This document shows, piece after piece, positions 24,091 through 33,890 of a stretch of DNA of 64,000 nt. This DNA is from Chloracidobacterium sp. N (lineage in GTDB: Bacteria > Acidobacteriota > Blastocatellia > Chloracidobacteriales > Chloracidobacteriaceae). The DNA lies in contig NZ_CP072642.1 of the NCBI RefSeq assembly GCF_018304765.1, forward strand, positions 1,223,501 to 1,287,500, written 5' to 3'. The notes beneath the pieces are model-generated. The model was not told the origin of the DNA, did no database searches, and saw nothing but the letters and a program-made list of their open reading frames with translations. Positions within the stretch are counted from its first letter, which is position 1, and every line of letters starts with the position of its first letter. The position numbers and the translations under genes were made by a program.

Positions 24091-24723
24091 ATGGCTGACA
24101 AGCAGGACAGGGCGCCGTACACCGGCGCTGACCACGTGGCGGTTCAGCCGGGGTTGCCAACGATGTCGGCGTGGGGGTCCACGGTGGCGGCCCTGGTCAG
24201 GGCAGCCCAGCAAGGCGACACAGCCGCTTTTGAGCGACTCTACCAGATGTTTGCGCCGATGGTGCACGGGCTGCTGGTGGCCCGCCTGCCCCTCGATGAG
24301 GTTGACGACATCATGCAGGACGTGTTCTTCACCGCCTTTCGGCAACTGGGGACCATCCGCGAGCCGGCAGCTTTCGGCGGCTGGCTGGGGGCCATTGCAC
24401 GACAGAAGGCGGCTGATTTTTTTCGCCGTTCCCATCAAACGGAATCCCTCGACGCGGCATCGGCAGAGATGATGGCGCGCAGTGGGGAACTCGACACCAG
24501 GCTCGATGCCCGCACGATCCTCGGTCATATCCGGCAGTTGCCGGAAACCTATGCCGAAACCCTGACGCTCCGCCTGGTGGAAGGGATGACCGGCCAGGAG
24601 ATTGCGGCTGTTACCGGACTGACACCCGATTCCGTACGGGTTAACCTGCACCGTGGTCTGCGATTGTTGCGTGAGCGACTGGGCCTTGGGGACAGCTACA
24701 ATGGGAAAACAGACGGCGTGTGA
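24091..24723 (+). CDS. ECF-type RNA polymerase sigma factor
   Basis: The protein is 210 residues from ATG 24091; the frame is open further upstream but conservation begins here. Sigma region 2 is AFERLYQMFAPMVHGLL...VDDIMQDVFFTAFRQL, and region 4 is LPETYAETLTLRLVEGMTGQEIAAVTGLTPDSVRVNLHRGLRLLRERL, a clear helix-turn-helix. Region 3 is absent, as in ECF factors. GGGACGAG lies about 8 nt upstream. The next gene (24760) begins 36 nt later and starts with an anti-sigma-like motif joined to TonB. So the pair probably forms an envelope-sensing switch. Confidence 0.93.
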   Translation: MADKQDRAPYTGADHVAVQPGLPTMSAWGSTVAALVRAAQQGDTAAFERLYQMFAPMVHGLLVARLPLDEVDDIMQDVFFTAFRQLGTIREPAAFGGWLGAIARQKAADFFRRSHQTESLDAASAEMMARSGELDTRLDARTILGHIRQLPETYAETLTLRLVEGMTGQEIAAVTGLTPDSVRVNLHRGLRLLRERLGLGDSYNGKTDGV

Positions 24724-24759
24724 ACACCGGGGAACTCTGGGCTGACAGGGAGCAAAGCC

Positions 24760-26256
24760 ATGCGGGATGATTATCTGTGGGATAAGTCCGGCGAGCCGTC
24801 GCCAGAAGTCGCCGAATTGGAAACTCAGCTTGGCCAGTATGGCTTTCGACATGTCGGGAGGGTGATGACCGTGAACGACTTCAATCGTGTCTCTGAAACA
24901 ACGACTGCCACCGGAACGGTTGAACCGGGCCCATCCCCGCACACATCCCGTTCTGCGTGGGCCCCCACGTTTGCTGGACTGCACAGCGAACCGCTGTTGG
25001 CTCGCCTGTGGAGCAACCTGAAGGATACCGTGCGGGACTTCATCCGCCACCCGGGGCAGTTTTTCTGGCACCAGCCTGCCCCGGACGAGCAGGGGATGTT
25101 TTCGTCAGGGCTGTATTTCGAGCCGACTTCGCGGAGTCTGTTCTCCAAGCTCGGTGAGTTTGTGCGTCAGCCGCGTGCTTTTCTGAGTCGTACACCCTCC
25201 ACCCCGGTTCCCGATGCCCCCAACCTCACCCAGATTGACACGCCGCCGATATGGGGACGGATCACGCGCGAAGTTTCCGATCTGGGCCGGCAGGTAAAGA
25301 CGAATCCCGCCGGCTACGCACGCGCCCAGTTCACCCTGACCCGTATGGAGCGGCAGCGCGCCCTGCTTTTTGGGCTGTGTTTCCTGTTCGCCTTCTTCAT
25401 CATGTCCGGGCTGATTGGTGTGTTGCTGATCTGGTCGCCGCCACTGGTCGCCGAGCAGCCGCCGGAAGAAAAAGAGGAAATGCAGCTCATTTCGATGCTG
25501 GAGTTGCCGCCCCTGCCGCCACCGCCTCCGCCGGATGACCGTCCCAGTGGCGGCGGCGCCGGCTTTGGTCTCAAAACGCCGGGGAAAGGTGGTGGTGGTG
25601 GCGGCAAAACCGATCCGGAACCGGCCATGAAGGGACGGTTGCCCGAACCAACCCTTCAGCCTGATCAGCAGATCGTTGACCCGACAACCAAGCCCCGCAT
25701 CGAGGAACCCTCCCTGCCGGTGGCTCCAAAAATCATTGCTGATCCGAAGTCCGTCCCGCCGCCGGACCTGAAGGTTCCGATTGGCGATCCCAACAGCAGC
25801 AATACAACGAAGCCTTCCGATGGCACAGGCAAACAGAACGCCGGTATCGGTAACGGCGGCGACGGGCGGAGCGTCGGCAGCGGAACCGGCCCCGGTGGCG
25901 GACCCGGGAGCGGTGGCGGTGTCGGCGGTGGCGTCGCGGGCGGCCCGGCCGGGCGCGGCCTCGGCGAGGGCGAGGGGACGGGCGTGATTACGCAGCGTCC
26001 AAAACTCGTTTATGCCGTCAAGCCGAAATATACCGAGGAAGGGCGGGTCAACAAAATCCAGGGAACGGTCGTGCTGTCAGCAACGGTCGGCCCCGATGGC
26101 TCACTCAGCAACATTCGGGTTATCAAGTCGCTTGGTTACGGTCTCGATGAAAAAGCCATTGAAGCTGCCCGGCAGTGTCGCTTTCAGCCGGCGATGGCCG
26201 ATGGCCGTCCGGTGTCGGCAACCGTGAAGTTTTCGATGGAATTCCGCCTGCTCTAG
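24760..26256 (+). CDS. Anti-sigma-like / TonB fusion protein
   Basis: The protein is 498 residues; AGGGAG lies 8 nt before the ATG. Residues 1-30 (MRDDYLWDKSGEPSPEVAEL) match the short N-terminal motif found in many acidobacterial and myxobacterial anti-sigma or FecR-like proteins next to ECF genes. Three amphipathic aromatic repeats follow (LWSNLKDTVRDFIRHPGQFF, LFSKLGEFVRQPRAFL, IWGRITREVSDLGRQ), then one membrane helix (201-224). The periplasmic side has a Pro tract (248-258), a long Gly/Pro linker and a TonB C-terminal domain (about 410-498: RPKLVYAVKPKYTEEGRVNKI..., ending SATVKFSMEFRLL). It would couple cytoplasmic sigma binding to outer-membrane energy transduction. Domain assignments are from sequence pattern; the coupling is inference. 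Confidence 0.85.
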   Translation: MRDDYLWDKSGEPSPEVAELETQLGQYGFRHVGRVMTVNDFNRVSETTTATGTVEPGPSPHTSRSAWAPTFAGLHSEPLLARLWSNLKDTVRDFIRHPGQFFWHQPAPDEQGMFSSGLYFEPTSRSLFSKLGEFVRQPRAFLSRTPSTPVPDAPNLTQIDTPPIWGRITREVSDLGRQVKTNPAGYARAQFTLTRMERQRALLFGLCFLFAFFIMSGLIGVLLIWSPPLVAEQPPEEKEEMQLISMLELPPLPPPPPPDDRPSGGGAGFGLKTPGKGGGGGGKTDPEPAMKGRLPEPTLQPDQQIVDPTTKPRIEEPSLPVAPKIIADPKSVPPPDLKVPIGDPNSSNTTKPSDGTGKQNAGIGNGGDGRSVGSGTGPGGGPGSGGGVGGGVAGGPAGRGLGEGEGTGVITQRPKLVYAVKPKYTEEGRVNKIQGTVVLSATVGPDGSLSNIRVIKSLGYGLDEKAIEAARQCRFQPAMADGRPVSATVKFSMEFRLL

Positions 26257-26264
26257 CGCCCGGC

Positions 26265-27536
26265 ATGCCGACAACCGTTGAACTGATCCGCCACAAACGC
26301 GAGGGCGGCGAGTTGTCTGCCGCTGACATCGCCGCCCTGGTCGCTGGCTACACCCAGGGCAACATTCCCGACTACCAGATGGCAGCCTTTCTCATGGCTG
26401 CCTTTTTACGTGGGATGACCATCGCTGAAACCCGCGCCCTCACCGAAGCCATGCTGCATTCGGGCGAGGTCGTGGATTTCTCACATCTCCCACAAGCCAA
26501 GGTGGACAAGCACAGCACCGGCGGCGTGGGCGACAAAACCTCACTGGCGCTGGCCCCCATCGTGGCGGCAGCCGGAGTCGCGGTGCCGATGATTTCCGGG
26601 CGCGGGCTGGGGCACACCGGCGGCACCCTTGACAAGCTCGAAGCCATTCCCGGCTTCCGTACCGATCTGCCGCTCGACACCTTCCGCCGGCTGGTGGAGC
26701 AGCTCGGCGTGGCGCTCATCGGACAAACCCGCGAAATTGCCCCGGCCGACAAAAAGCTCTATGCCCTGCGCGATGTCACCGGAACCGTCGAGTCCATTCC
26801 GCTCATTACGGCCAGCATCATGTCGAAAAAGCTGGCCGAGGGGATTGATGCGCTCGTGCTGGATGTCAAGTTCGGCAGCGGGGCTTTTATGAAAACCCCG
26901 GCCGAAGCCCAGGCGTTGGCCGATTCCCTGACGGCCACCGGAGAAGCCATGGGCAAGCGCGTCCAGGCGCTGCTCACCGACATGAACCAGCCGTTGGGCT
27001 GGGCCGTGGGCAATGCCCTCGAAGTCTGCGAGGCCCAGCAACTGCTGCGTGGCGAGCAGCTCACCGGACGCTTTGCCGATCTCACCTTCGGGCTGGCTGC
27101 CCACATGCTCCGGCTTGGGCAGGTGGCCGCCTCCGTTACCGAAGGCCAGACGCTCGCCCGCGCCATGGTGACGTCAGGAAAGGCACTGGAGAAGTGGCAA
27201 GCCATCATCAGGGCGCAGGGGGGCGACCCACGGGTGGCGGAAGATGACCGGCGGTTGCCACAGGCTGCCTACGAAACCGTTGTGCGTGCGCCACAGTCGG
27301 GCACCGTGACCGCCATGGACACCGAAGCCATTGGCCGGGCCGCCGTTCTGCTCGGCGCCGGACGCCTTACCCTTGATGCCGTCATTGATCCGGCCGTCGG
27401 CTTCCGCATGGAAGTCGAACTTGGTGCGCCGGTGTCTGCCGGGGATGAGCTCGTCCGGGTGTACTACAACGCAGCCCAGGCGGTGCCCGAAGTGGAGCAG
27501 CGCCTTCTGGCGGCCATCACTATCACTCCAAACTAA
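26265..27536 (+). CDS. pdp: Pyrimidine-nucleoside (thymidine) phosphorylase
   Basis: The protein is 423 residues. ATG 26265 is chosen because the family starts at this point (MPTTVELIRHKREGGELS); the earlier frame lies inside the TonB gene. Signature motifs are KHSTGGVGDKTSLALAPIVAA and SGRGLGHTGGTLDKLEAI, which bind phosphate and nucleoside in the alpha/alpha-beta fold. It cleaves thymidine, uridine or deoxyuridine with phosphate to base and (deoxy)ribose-1-phosphate. The start is 8 nt after the TonB stop, so it may be cotranscribed, though a functional link is not evident. It is convergent with the acylase gene, with a CCAAACTAA direct repeat in the 10-nt gap. deoA is an alternative name. 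Confidence 0.93.
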   Translation: MPTTVELIRHKREGGELSAADIAALVAGYTQGNIPDYQMAAFLMAAFLRGMTIAETRALTEAMLHSGEVVDFSHLPQAKVDKHSTGGVGDKTSLALAPIVAAAGVAVPMISGRGLGHTGGTLDKLEAIPGFRTDLPLDTFRRLVEQLGVALIGQTREIAPADKKLYALRDVTGTVESIPLITASIMSKKLAEGIDALVLDVKFGSGAFMKTPAEAQALADSLTATGEAMGKRVQALLTDMNQPLGWAVGNALEVCEAQQLLRGEQLTGRFADLTFGLAAHMLRLGQVAASVTEGQTLARAMVTSGKALEKWQAIIRAQGGDPRVAEDDRRLPQAAYETVVRAPQSGTVTAMDTEAIGRAAVLLGAGRLTLDAVIDPAVGFRMEVELGAPVSAGDELVRVYYNAAQAVPEVEQRLLAAITITPN

Positions 27537-27546
27537 ACATCCCAAA

Positions 27547-30054
27547 CTAAGGGCGGTGCCCTGCACTTGCCGGCGGCTGTAGGGTGAACTTTTGCCGGGC
27601 GGCTTTCCCGATGGCCGCCGGGCTGAAGGGAAACACGGCAGGCGTACAGGTCTTCCAGCTTTCAAGCTGATCAGCCCAGTGCGGACTGCCGGGATCGCCG
27701 GACTGGCCGAGTGGCAGCCCCATCCGGGAGGCGTCCCACTGGCTCACGTCGGCGACAAAGCGCATGGAAACCGCCTCGCCGACATTCGGGGTCGCCACGA
27801 TGAAATACCCTCCGCCCCGCTGCGGCAGAGGTGGAACCTGAAATGAGCGCCCAATCAGCGGCGCGGCAGCCAACGGGTGGGGAAATGTCGCCGGTTTCCA
27901 CCGTCCCCAGGTCCAGTTCGCCGGGTCAGCGCCGAGTTCGGTCGCCAGTTGTTGCCGCGCCATCCGGTGGCTGCGGCGCAGCAGTTGACCGTAAGTGGCG
28001 GTTTCTTTGGGCAGCCAGTCGGCCGGTTGCGTCGCCAGAATATAGGTCAGTTCCGGCCCGCCAAAAACGGCGCGCCGCCAGTCGGCACGTATGGCCTGGC
28101 GGGAGCGGAGCGTCAGGTTGGCCGGCGGCGTACCGAATTTGGCCGTCAGCAGTTGCCGGCGGAGGGCGTTGGCCAGCTCCATCGCCAGGGCGGCCGCCCG
28201 TGATTCCGGGGTCATGTCCCCGTCCCAGTCCCGAAAGAGCCTGAGCGTGGCCTGCCATTCGGCATCCTGGCTGGCTTCCGGGTCCCTGGCCGCAATCTCC
28301 AGAACGAGTTCGACGAAATCCAGCGCGCCAAGGGCAACAATGTCGTCCTGGATGTGCAGACAGTCGGCAACCGAAACTTTGGGCTGTGCGGTCAGAAGGT
28401 CATAAATCCGCCGTGCGCGGTAAGGCGGGGCCCAGTGTGTGGTGAGAAAGTGGGGGTAGCTGTGCCCCACCACCCGGTTGTTGGCCGTGACGATGAGTCC
28501 CGCCGGGGGATTGAGCACGTGGGGCAGGGCATCGAATGGAATCAGTCCCGTCCATTCGTGGTCATCCGTATGGCCCGGAACGGGGAAGCGTCCGTTGCCC
28601 TTTTTGCGCCGGGGGATGCGGCCGGCGCCGTAGTAGCCAATGTTGCCCTCCACATCGGCATAGATGAAATTCTGCGTGGCCCCGCCGTAATCGGCAATCG
28701 CCCGGCAAAACTCCTTCCAGTTTCTGGCGCGTATCAGCCGCCGGTAGCAGCGGGTTTCATTGGGCGTGACATCGAGCGCCGTCCAGCGCAACGCCAACCG
28801 TTGGCCTTTGTCTTCGAGCAGAACCGGGCCGTGGCGTGTCACCAGCACTTCGTGGGAGACCGTCTCCACATCGGGCGCGCCCGGCATGCGCCGGACCGGG
28901 ATGGTCTCCACCCGCACTTCAGCTTCCCGCCAGCCCTGTGGTGTCTGGTAGAGACGTGGGCGGGTCTGGTGGAAGGTCTCCCGGAAAAGGTCCTGCACAT
29001 CCGGGTCGAGATTGGTGCAACCCCAGGCAATGTGCTCATTGTGCCCGATCAGGACACCCGGAATGCCCGGCGCCGTCACGCCGGCGACGCGGTATTCCGG
29101 CACGGCAAGGTTGACCATGTACCAGATGCCGGGCGCTGATGCCTCAAGGTGCGGGTCATTTGCCAGAATGGGTTTGCCGGTGGTGGTCCGTTTGCCGGAG
29201 ACCACCCAGTTGTTGCTGGCGGCCAGTTCCTCGGCATACAGCCCGACGCGCGCCAGCGCCCGCTGCTGCGCCGTCAACCAGCGGTCGGCCCCGGCCAGCA
29301 AATCCGGCGACAGGAGAGCGCCTGACGCTCCGCCGGCGTGGTTTTTTGGAGGGGACGCCGGCGACGGCTTATCGCGCCCGACGACGATGACTTCCGGGAT
29401 GCGTGACGATGCCTGCATCAATTGCGCGTATGCCTTGGGATCGGCCTGCGCCATGGCCGCCGCGGCCAGATCGACGGGCCACGTCGTCGAGAGTGACTCG
29501 GCAAACACCTTGCCAATCAGAAGTGTATCGGTTGGTTGCCACGGACGCGGGCGGTAGCGCAGCAGCCGGCATTCGCGGGGGAGCCGCTGTTCGTCGCACT
29601 GCGCCAGGTAGGCGTTGACGCCGGCCGCGTAGGCTTCGAGGTATTGCCGTTCTGTGGCATCCATCTGGGCGAAGGTGGCTTCGCATACCTGCCGAAAACC
29701 GTAAGTGCGGTGCAGCCGGTCTTCATCAAGGGCTTGCGCTCCGAAGATTTCTGCCAGTTCACCGGCCCCGGTGCGCCGGAGCAGGTCCATCTGCCACAGC
29801 CGGTCGCTGGCGGTCATGAAGCCTTGAGCAAAAACGAGGTCGAGTTCGTTGGACGCCGTGATGTAGGGGATGCCGCGCGCATCCCGTACCACCGTCACCG
29901 GTGCCGTCAGACCGGGCAGGGTGGTGGTATCCGCTGAGTCCGGCATCCGCTGGAGATGGGCCGATGTGTGAACGTTCAAACCAGCCATCAGGTGTAGCAG
30001 CAGCACCAGGCACAAACCGGCCCGGCCTGGCAGGGTGAAGGCAAAAGGGAACAT
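27547..30054 (-). CDS. Penicillin acylase family N-terminal-nucleophile hydrolase
   Basis: The protein is 835 residues from ATG 30054. The N-terminal hydrophobic segment (GLCLVLLLHLMAGLNV) is a signal peptide. The alpha chain holds VTVVRDARGIPYITASNELDLVFAQGFMTASDRLWQMDLLRR. Autocleavage is expected before Ser280 in AASNNWVVSGKRT, the N-terminal nucleophile of the beta chain; NDPHLEASAPGIWY follows as usual. It hydrolyses amide bonds such as those of acyl-homoserine lactones, beta-lactams or lipopeptides in the periplasm. The frame opens at a TTG at 30174, but that overlaps the divergent promoter and gives an odd extension. The substrate cannot be told from sequence; quorum quenching is one option. 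Confidence 0.9.
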   Translation of the reverse strand: MFPFAFTLPGRAGLCLVLLLHLMAGLNVHTSAHLQRMPDSADTTTLPGLTAPVTVVRDARGIPYITASNELDLVFAQGFMTASDRLWQMDLLRRTGAGELAEIFGAQALDEDRLHRTYGFRQVCEATFAQMDATERQYLEAYAAGVNAYLAQCDEQRLPRECRLLRYRPRPWQPTDTLLIGKVFAESLSTTWPVDLAAAAMAQADPKAYAQLMQASSRIPEVIVVGRDKPSPASPPKNHAGGASGALLSPDLLAGADRWLTAQQRALARVGLYAEELAASNNWVVSGKRTTTGKPILANDPHLEASAPGIWYMVNLAVPEYRVAGVTAPGIPGVLIGHNEHIAWGCTNLDPDVQDLFRETFHQTRPRLYQTPQGWREAEVRVETIPVRRMPGAPDVETVSHEVLVTRHGPVLLEDKGQRLALRWTALDVTPNETRCYRRLIRARNWKEFCRAIADYGGATQNFIYADVEGNIGYYGAGRIPRRKKGNGRFPVPGHTDDHEWTGLIPFDALPHVLNPPAGLIVTANNRVVGHSYPHFLTTHWAPPYRARRIYDLLTAQPKVSVADCLHIQDDIVALGALDFVELVLEIAARDPEASQDAEWQATLRLFRDWDGDMTPESRAAALAMELANALRRQLLTAKFGTPPANLTLRSRQAIRADWRRAVFGGPELTYILATQPADWLPKETATYGQLLRRSHRMARQQLATELGADPANWTWGRWKPATFPHPLAAAPLIGRSFQVPPLPQRGGGYFIVATPNVGEAVSMRFVADVSQWDASRMGLPLGQSGDPGSPHWADQLESWKTCTPAVFPFSPAAIGKAARQKFTLQPPASAGHRP

Positions 30055-30185
30055 TTGAGGTGACAACGTGCCTTGGGATTGGATGGGGATAAGGCAGAAC
30101 AGGGAAATGATGCATGTTTTCAGAAATCGCGCTAGAGTTGGCGGCTTTTGAAAGCTGTTGTCGTCAATATCCAAGGAGTCATCCC

Positions 30186-31661
30186 ATGGCTACGGTAAAC
30201 GAACCCGATGAACCCACCCCATCACAACCCTCCAGTACGTCTGACCCAACCCCGGCTGCGGCCGATGCGCCGCCGGCTGCCGGAGACTTGCCGGTAGCCG
30301 AAGCCGCCCCGTCTGAGTTGGTCATCGGTGAGGCCGATATTGAAGCCACCGCTGAAGTGCCCGTTAGTGATGTGCCGACGGCGGCGCCAGTCGCCAGCTC
30401 TGCAGTGAGTCCTGAAGACCTGCTGCTGGCCGGGCAGGGTGGGGCCTCCGAACAGTTTTTGACCGCCACGGCAACGGTTGCCGACGTTCTGGCTGCCGCG
30501 CCGGAAATTCGGGAAACGCCGACCTTTCTTTCCGCCCTGCCCGAAGTGCCGGACGTGGATGCACCGCCCCAGCTTGCCCCGCTTCCCGACGAGTACGAAA
30601 CCGATGCCATTGCAGCCCTGGTACAGGACCCTTTCCGTATGTTCGTCTATTGGGAAGCCCGGCCGGAGACGGTGCTTGCCGTTGAGCGGTTGTTTTCGCC
30701 GGAAGAGGTGGCAACGTTCCGCCCGGTGTTACGGGTTACGGAACGTGAGACGGAGAAAGAAACCTACTACCCGGTGCTGTATCAGGGGAGCGAGTGGTTC
30801 AGCGTGTTTCCCGACCGGACCTATCTGGTGGAATTCGGCGTCCATTCGCCGCAGTTTGGTTTCATTCGTCTGATGTCGGCGCCGGAGAAGAAAACCCCCC
30901 GGGGCACGGTTGCGCCGGAGTTGCCGCCCCAGCCGGAGTACCGGATTTCGGAGACCCGTTTCCGGCGTACGCTGGAGGTGTCCGGTTTCCAGACCAACGG
31001 TGCCGCGCTGCCACGGGAGGCGTTGGAGGCGTGGTTTGCGCCGGCCGTGTCTGACGCCGTGTTTACGGCTGGCGACGGACTGCCGCTCGAACCGGAGCAT
31101 ATTCGGCAGCTTCCCGATTCCGTGCGGGATGTGGTGTCCGAACTGTTCGAGCGGGATGGCGGAGACCTGGCGGCGCTGGCGCTGCTGCACTATCTGCCCG
31201 CCCTGCTGCGGGACACCTACCTGGCGCGACTGGCGGCGCGGGGCATTCCGGTTGCCTTTGCCAATGTGGAGCAGCTTCTGTCGGCCGGGTACATTGCCGA
31301 AGCCGTCCCGACAGAGGAAGAAATCATCGAGGAGCTGGAGTGGAGTGACTGGATTGAGGATGAGGAAACCTTTGACGTGCCGGGTCTTCACCGGTTTGGC
31401 GTAGGGAGTTCGGCGGGCAGCGAGTTGGGGAGCCTGCGGCAGCGTCGCCGGCGGCGTCTGCCACGACGGCGGGTGCGCCGGCCGGAGGTGGTCCAGCCGG
31501 TGCCACAGCCGGTGACGCAACCGCTCTGGTTGCCGAGTATGGAGCGTCCGGGCAGCCTGCGCCTGTCCGGTGGCGGGCAGGGGTGGCTTTATTTTGACCT
31601 GGATGCCATTGCCTGTGAGCTGGCGGCGGAGCTGGGGCTGCCGCCCTCGGTGTGGGTCTAA
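30186..31661 (+). CDS. DUF4912 domain protein
   Basis: The protein is 491 residues with AAGGAG 8 nt before the ATG. Residues 1-130 are Ala/Pro/Glu-rich and acidic, probably disordered. Residues about 132-235 contain LPDEYETDAIAALVQDPFRMFVYWE and later SEWFSVFPDRTYLVEFGVHS, the DUF4912 pattern of a small beta-sandwich. The middle part is helical with an acidic stretch (EEEIIEELEWSDWIEDEETF). Then comes a strongly basic patch (RQRRRRRLPRRRVRRPE) and a short C-terminal domain. There is no signal peptide. The function of DUF4912 proteins is not established. The gene is divergent from the acylase and ends 6 nt before the repeat array. Confidence 0.82.
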   Translation: MATVNEPDEPTPSQPSSTSDPTPAAADAPPAAGDLPVAEAAPSELVIGEADIEATAEVPVSDVPTAAPVASSAVSPEDLLLAGQGGASEQFLTATATVADVLAAAPEIRETPTFLSALPEVPDVDAPPQLAPLPDEYETDAIAALVQDPFRMFVYWEARPETVLAVERLFSPEEVATFRPVLRVTERETEKETYYPVLYQGSEWFSVFPDRTYLVEFGVHSPQFGFIRLMSAPEKKTPRGTVAPELPPQPEYRISETRFRRTLEVSGFQTNGAALPREALEAWFAPAVSDAVFTAGDGLPLEPEHIRQLPDSVRDVVSELFERDGGDLAALALLHYLPALLRDTYLARLAARGIPVAFANVEQLLSAGYIAEAVPTEEEIIEELEWSDWIEDEETFDVPGLHRFGVGSSAGSELGSLRQRRRRRLPRRRVRRPEVVQPVPQPVTQPLWLPSMERPGSLRLSGGGQGWLYFDLDAIACELAAELGLPPSVWV

Positions 31662-32229
31662 GCTGCCGGGAGCGCGGGCGTCCAGCCCGCATTGACCCAC
31701 ATGGGAATGGGGGCATCACCACGGTCCGTGGGTTGAAACCCCCTCAACTCAACCGTCGCTGACGCGACGGGGGTGTGGGGGGGCCGCGATCCGTGGGTTG
31801 AAACCCACGGCTAAAATCAGGCGTCGCTACGCGACGATGGGGATTCCAACCCGGCGTGTGGCGGTTGCCCGTACGTGACGCGGCCGATACGGGGATGCCC
31901 GGAATTCGTGGGTTGAAACCCACGGCTAAAATCAGGTGTCGCTACGCGACGATGGGGATTCCAATCCGGCGGGTGTGGCGGTTGCCCGTACGTGACGATG
32001 GAGATTTGGGGACGCCCGGGATTCGTGGGTTGAAACCCACGCCTCAATTCAACCGTCGCTACGCGACGATGGGGATTCCAATCCGGCGGGTGTGGCGGTT
32101 GCCCGTACGTGACGCGGCCGATACGGGGATGCCCGGGATTCGTGGGTTGAAACCCAGGGCTAAATTCAGCCGTCGCTACGCGACGATGGGGATTCCAACC
32201 CGGCGGTGTGGCGGTTGCCCGTACGTGAC

Positions 32230-32610
32230 GATGGAGATTTGGGGACGCCCACGGAAATGGGGGAGATGCCTACGGTCGCGAAGTGGGAAACCCGTGTTCC
32301 TGCCGCGTCAGCGTGCAGACGAAGGTTGGTGAGATTCCTTGTTGAGTGCAGTGGGAAATGGGTGTTCCTGCCGCGTAGCGGCAACCGAATTTAGCCGTGG
32401 GTTTCAACCCACGGATTACGTCGCCCCCCCCCCCAATTGTTTCCCGTCGCGTCAGCGACGGATGAACGCCACCGGCGGGGAAGAGGTGTTCCGATACGTC
32501 GCGTAATTCGTGCGGGCAGGACGCCCGCGCTCCCAGGATTCCGTGGGTTGAAAAAAACGTCTCAATTCAACCGTCGCTGACGCGACGGGGGTGTGGGGGG
32601 GGCCGCGATC
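32230..32610. repeat. Long array block, copy 1
   Basis: Contains GATGGAGATTTGGGGACGCC, an inverted hairpin A (about 32395-32414), an 11-C homopolymer, hairpin C at 32512-32528 and a broken hairpin A at 32541 whose second arm is an A-tract. Confidence 0.88.
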
Positions 32611-32815
32611 CGTGGGTTGAAACCCACGGCTAAAATCAGGCGTCGCTACGCGACGATGGGGATTCCAATCCGGCGGGTGTGGCGGTTGCCCGTACGTGAC
32701 GCGGCCGATACGGGGATGCCCGGAATTCGTGGGTTGAAACCCACGGCTAAATTCAGCCGTCGCTACGCGACGATGGGGATTCCAACCCGGCGTGTGGCGG
32801 TTGCCCGTACGCGAC

Positions 32816-33192
32816 GATGGAGATTTGGGGACGCCCACGGAAATGGGGGAGATGCCTACGGTCGCGAAGTGGGAAACCCGTGTTCCTGCCGCGTCAGCGT
32901 GCAGACGAAGGTTGGTGAGATTCCTTGTTGAGTGCAGTGGGAAATGGGTGTTCCTGCCGCGTAGCGGCAACCGAATTTAGCCGTGGGTTTCAACCCACGG
33001 ATTACGTCGCCCCCCCAATTGTTTCCCGTCGCGTCAGCGACGGATGAACGCCACCGGCGGGGAAGAGGTGTTCCGATACGTCGCGTAATTCGTGCGGGCA
33101 GGACGCCCGCGCTCCCAGGATTCCGTGGGTTGAAAAAAACGTCTCAATTCAACCGTCGCTGACGCGACGGGGGTGTGGGGGGGGCCGCGATC
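32816..33192. repeat. Long array block, copy 2
   Basis: Near-identical to copy 1 with a 7-C homopolymer; the broken hairpin A starts at 33123. It is followed by three ~116-bp subunits. Confidence 0.88.
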
Positions 33193-33513
33193 CGTGGGTT
33201 GAAACCCACGGCTAAAATCAGGCGTCGCTACGCGACGATGGGGATTCCAACCCGGCGTGTGGCGGTTGCCCGTACGTGACGCGGCCGATACGGGGATGCC
33301 CGGAATTCGTGGGTTGAAACCCACGGCTAAAATCAGGTGTCGCTACGCGACGATGGGGATTCCAATCTGGCGGGTGTGGCGGTTGCCCGTACGTGACGCG
33401 GCCGATACGGGGATGCCTGCGATCCGTGGGTTGAAACCCACGGCTAAAATCAGGTGTCGCTACGCGACGATGGGGATTCCAACCCGGCGGTGTGGCGGTT
33501 GCCCGTACGTGAC

Positions 33514-33890
33514 GATGGAGATTTGGGGACGCCCACGGAAATGGGGGAGATGCCTACGGTCGCGAAGTGGGAAACCCGTGTTCCTGCCGCGTCAGCGTGC
33601 AGACGAAGGTTGGTGAGATTCCTTGTTGAGTGCAGTGAGAAATGGGTGTTCCTGCCGCGTAGCGGCAACCGAATTTAGCCGTGGGTTTCAACCCACGGAT
33701 TACGTCGCCCCCCCCAATTGTTTCCCGTCGCGTCAGCGACGGATGAACGCCACCGGCGGGGAAGAGGTGTTCCGATACGTCGCGTAATTCGTGCGGGCAG
33801 GACGCCCGCGCTCCCAGGATTCCGTGGGTTGAAAAAAACGTCTCAATTCAACCGTCGCTGACGCGACGGGGGTGTGGGGGGGCCGCGATC
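33514..33890. repeat. Long array block, copy 3
   Basis: Near-identical to copies 1 and 2 with an 8-C homopolymer; the broken hairpin A starts at 33822. It is followed by four ~116-bp subunits and a partial one at 34311. Confidence 0.88.

Noticed and set aside
24001-25071. 356-codon minus-strand frame across the sigma and TonB genes
   Set aside because: Overlaps two well supported plus-strand genes and resembles no protein family.
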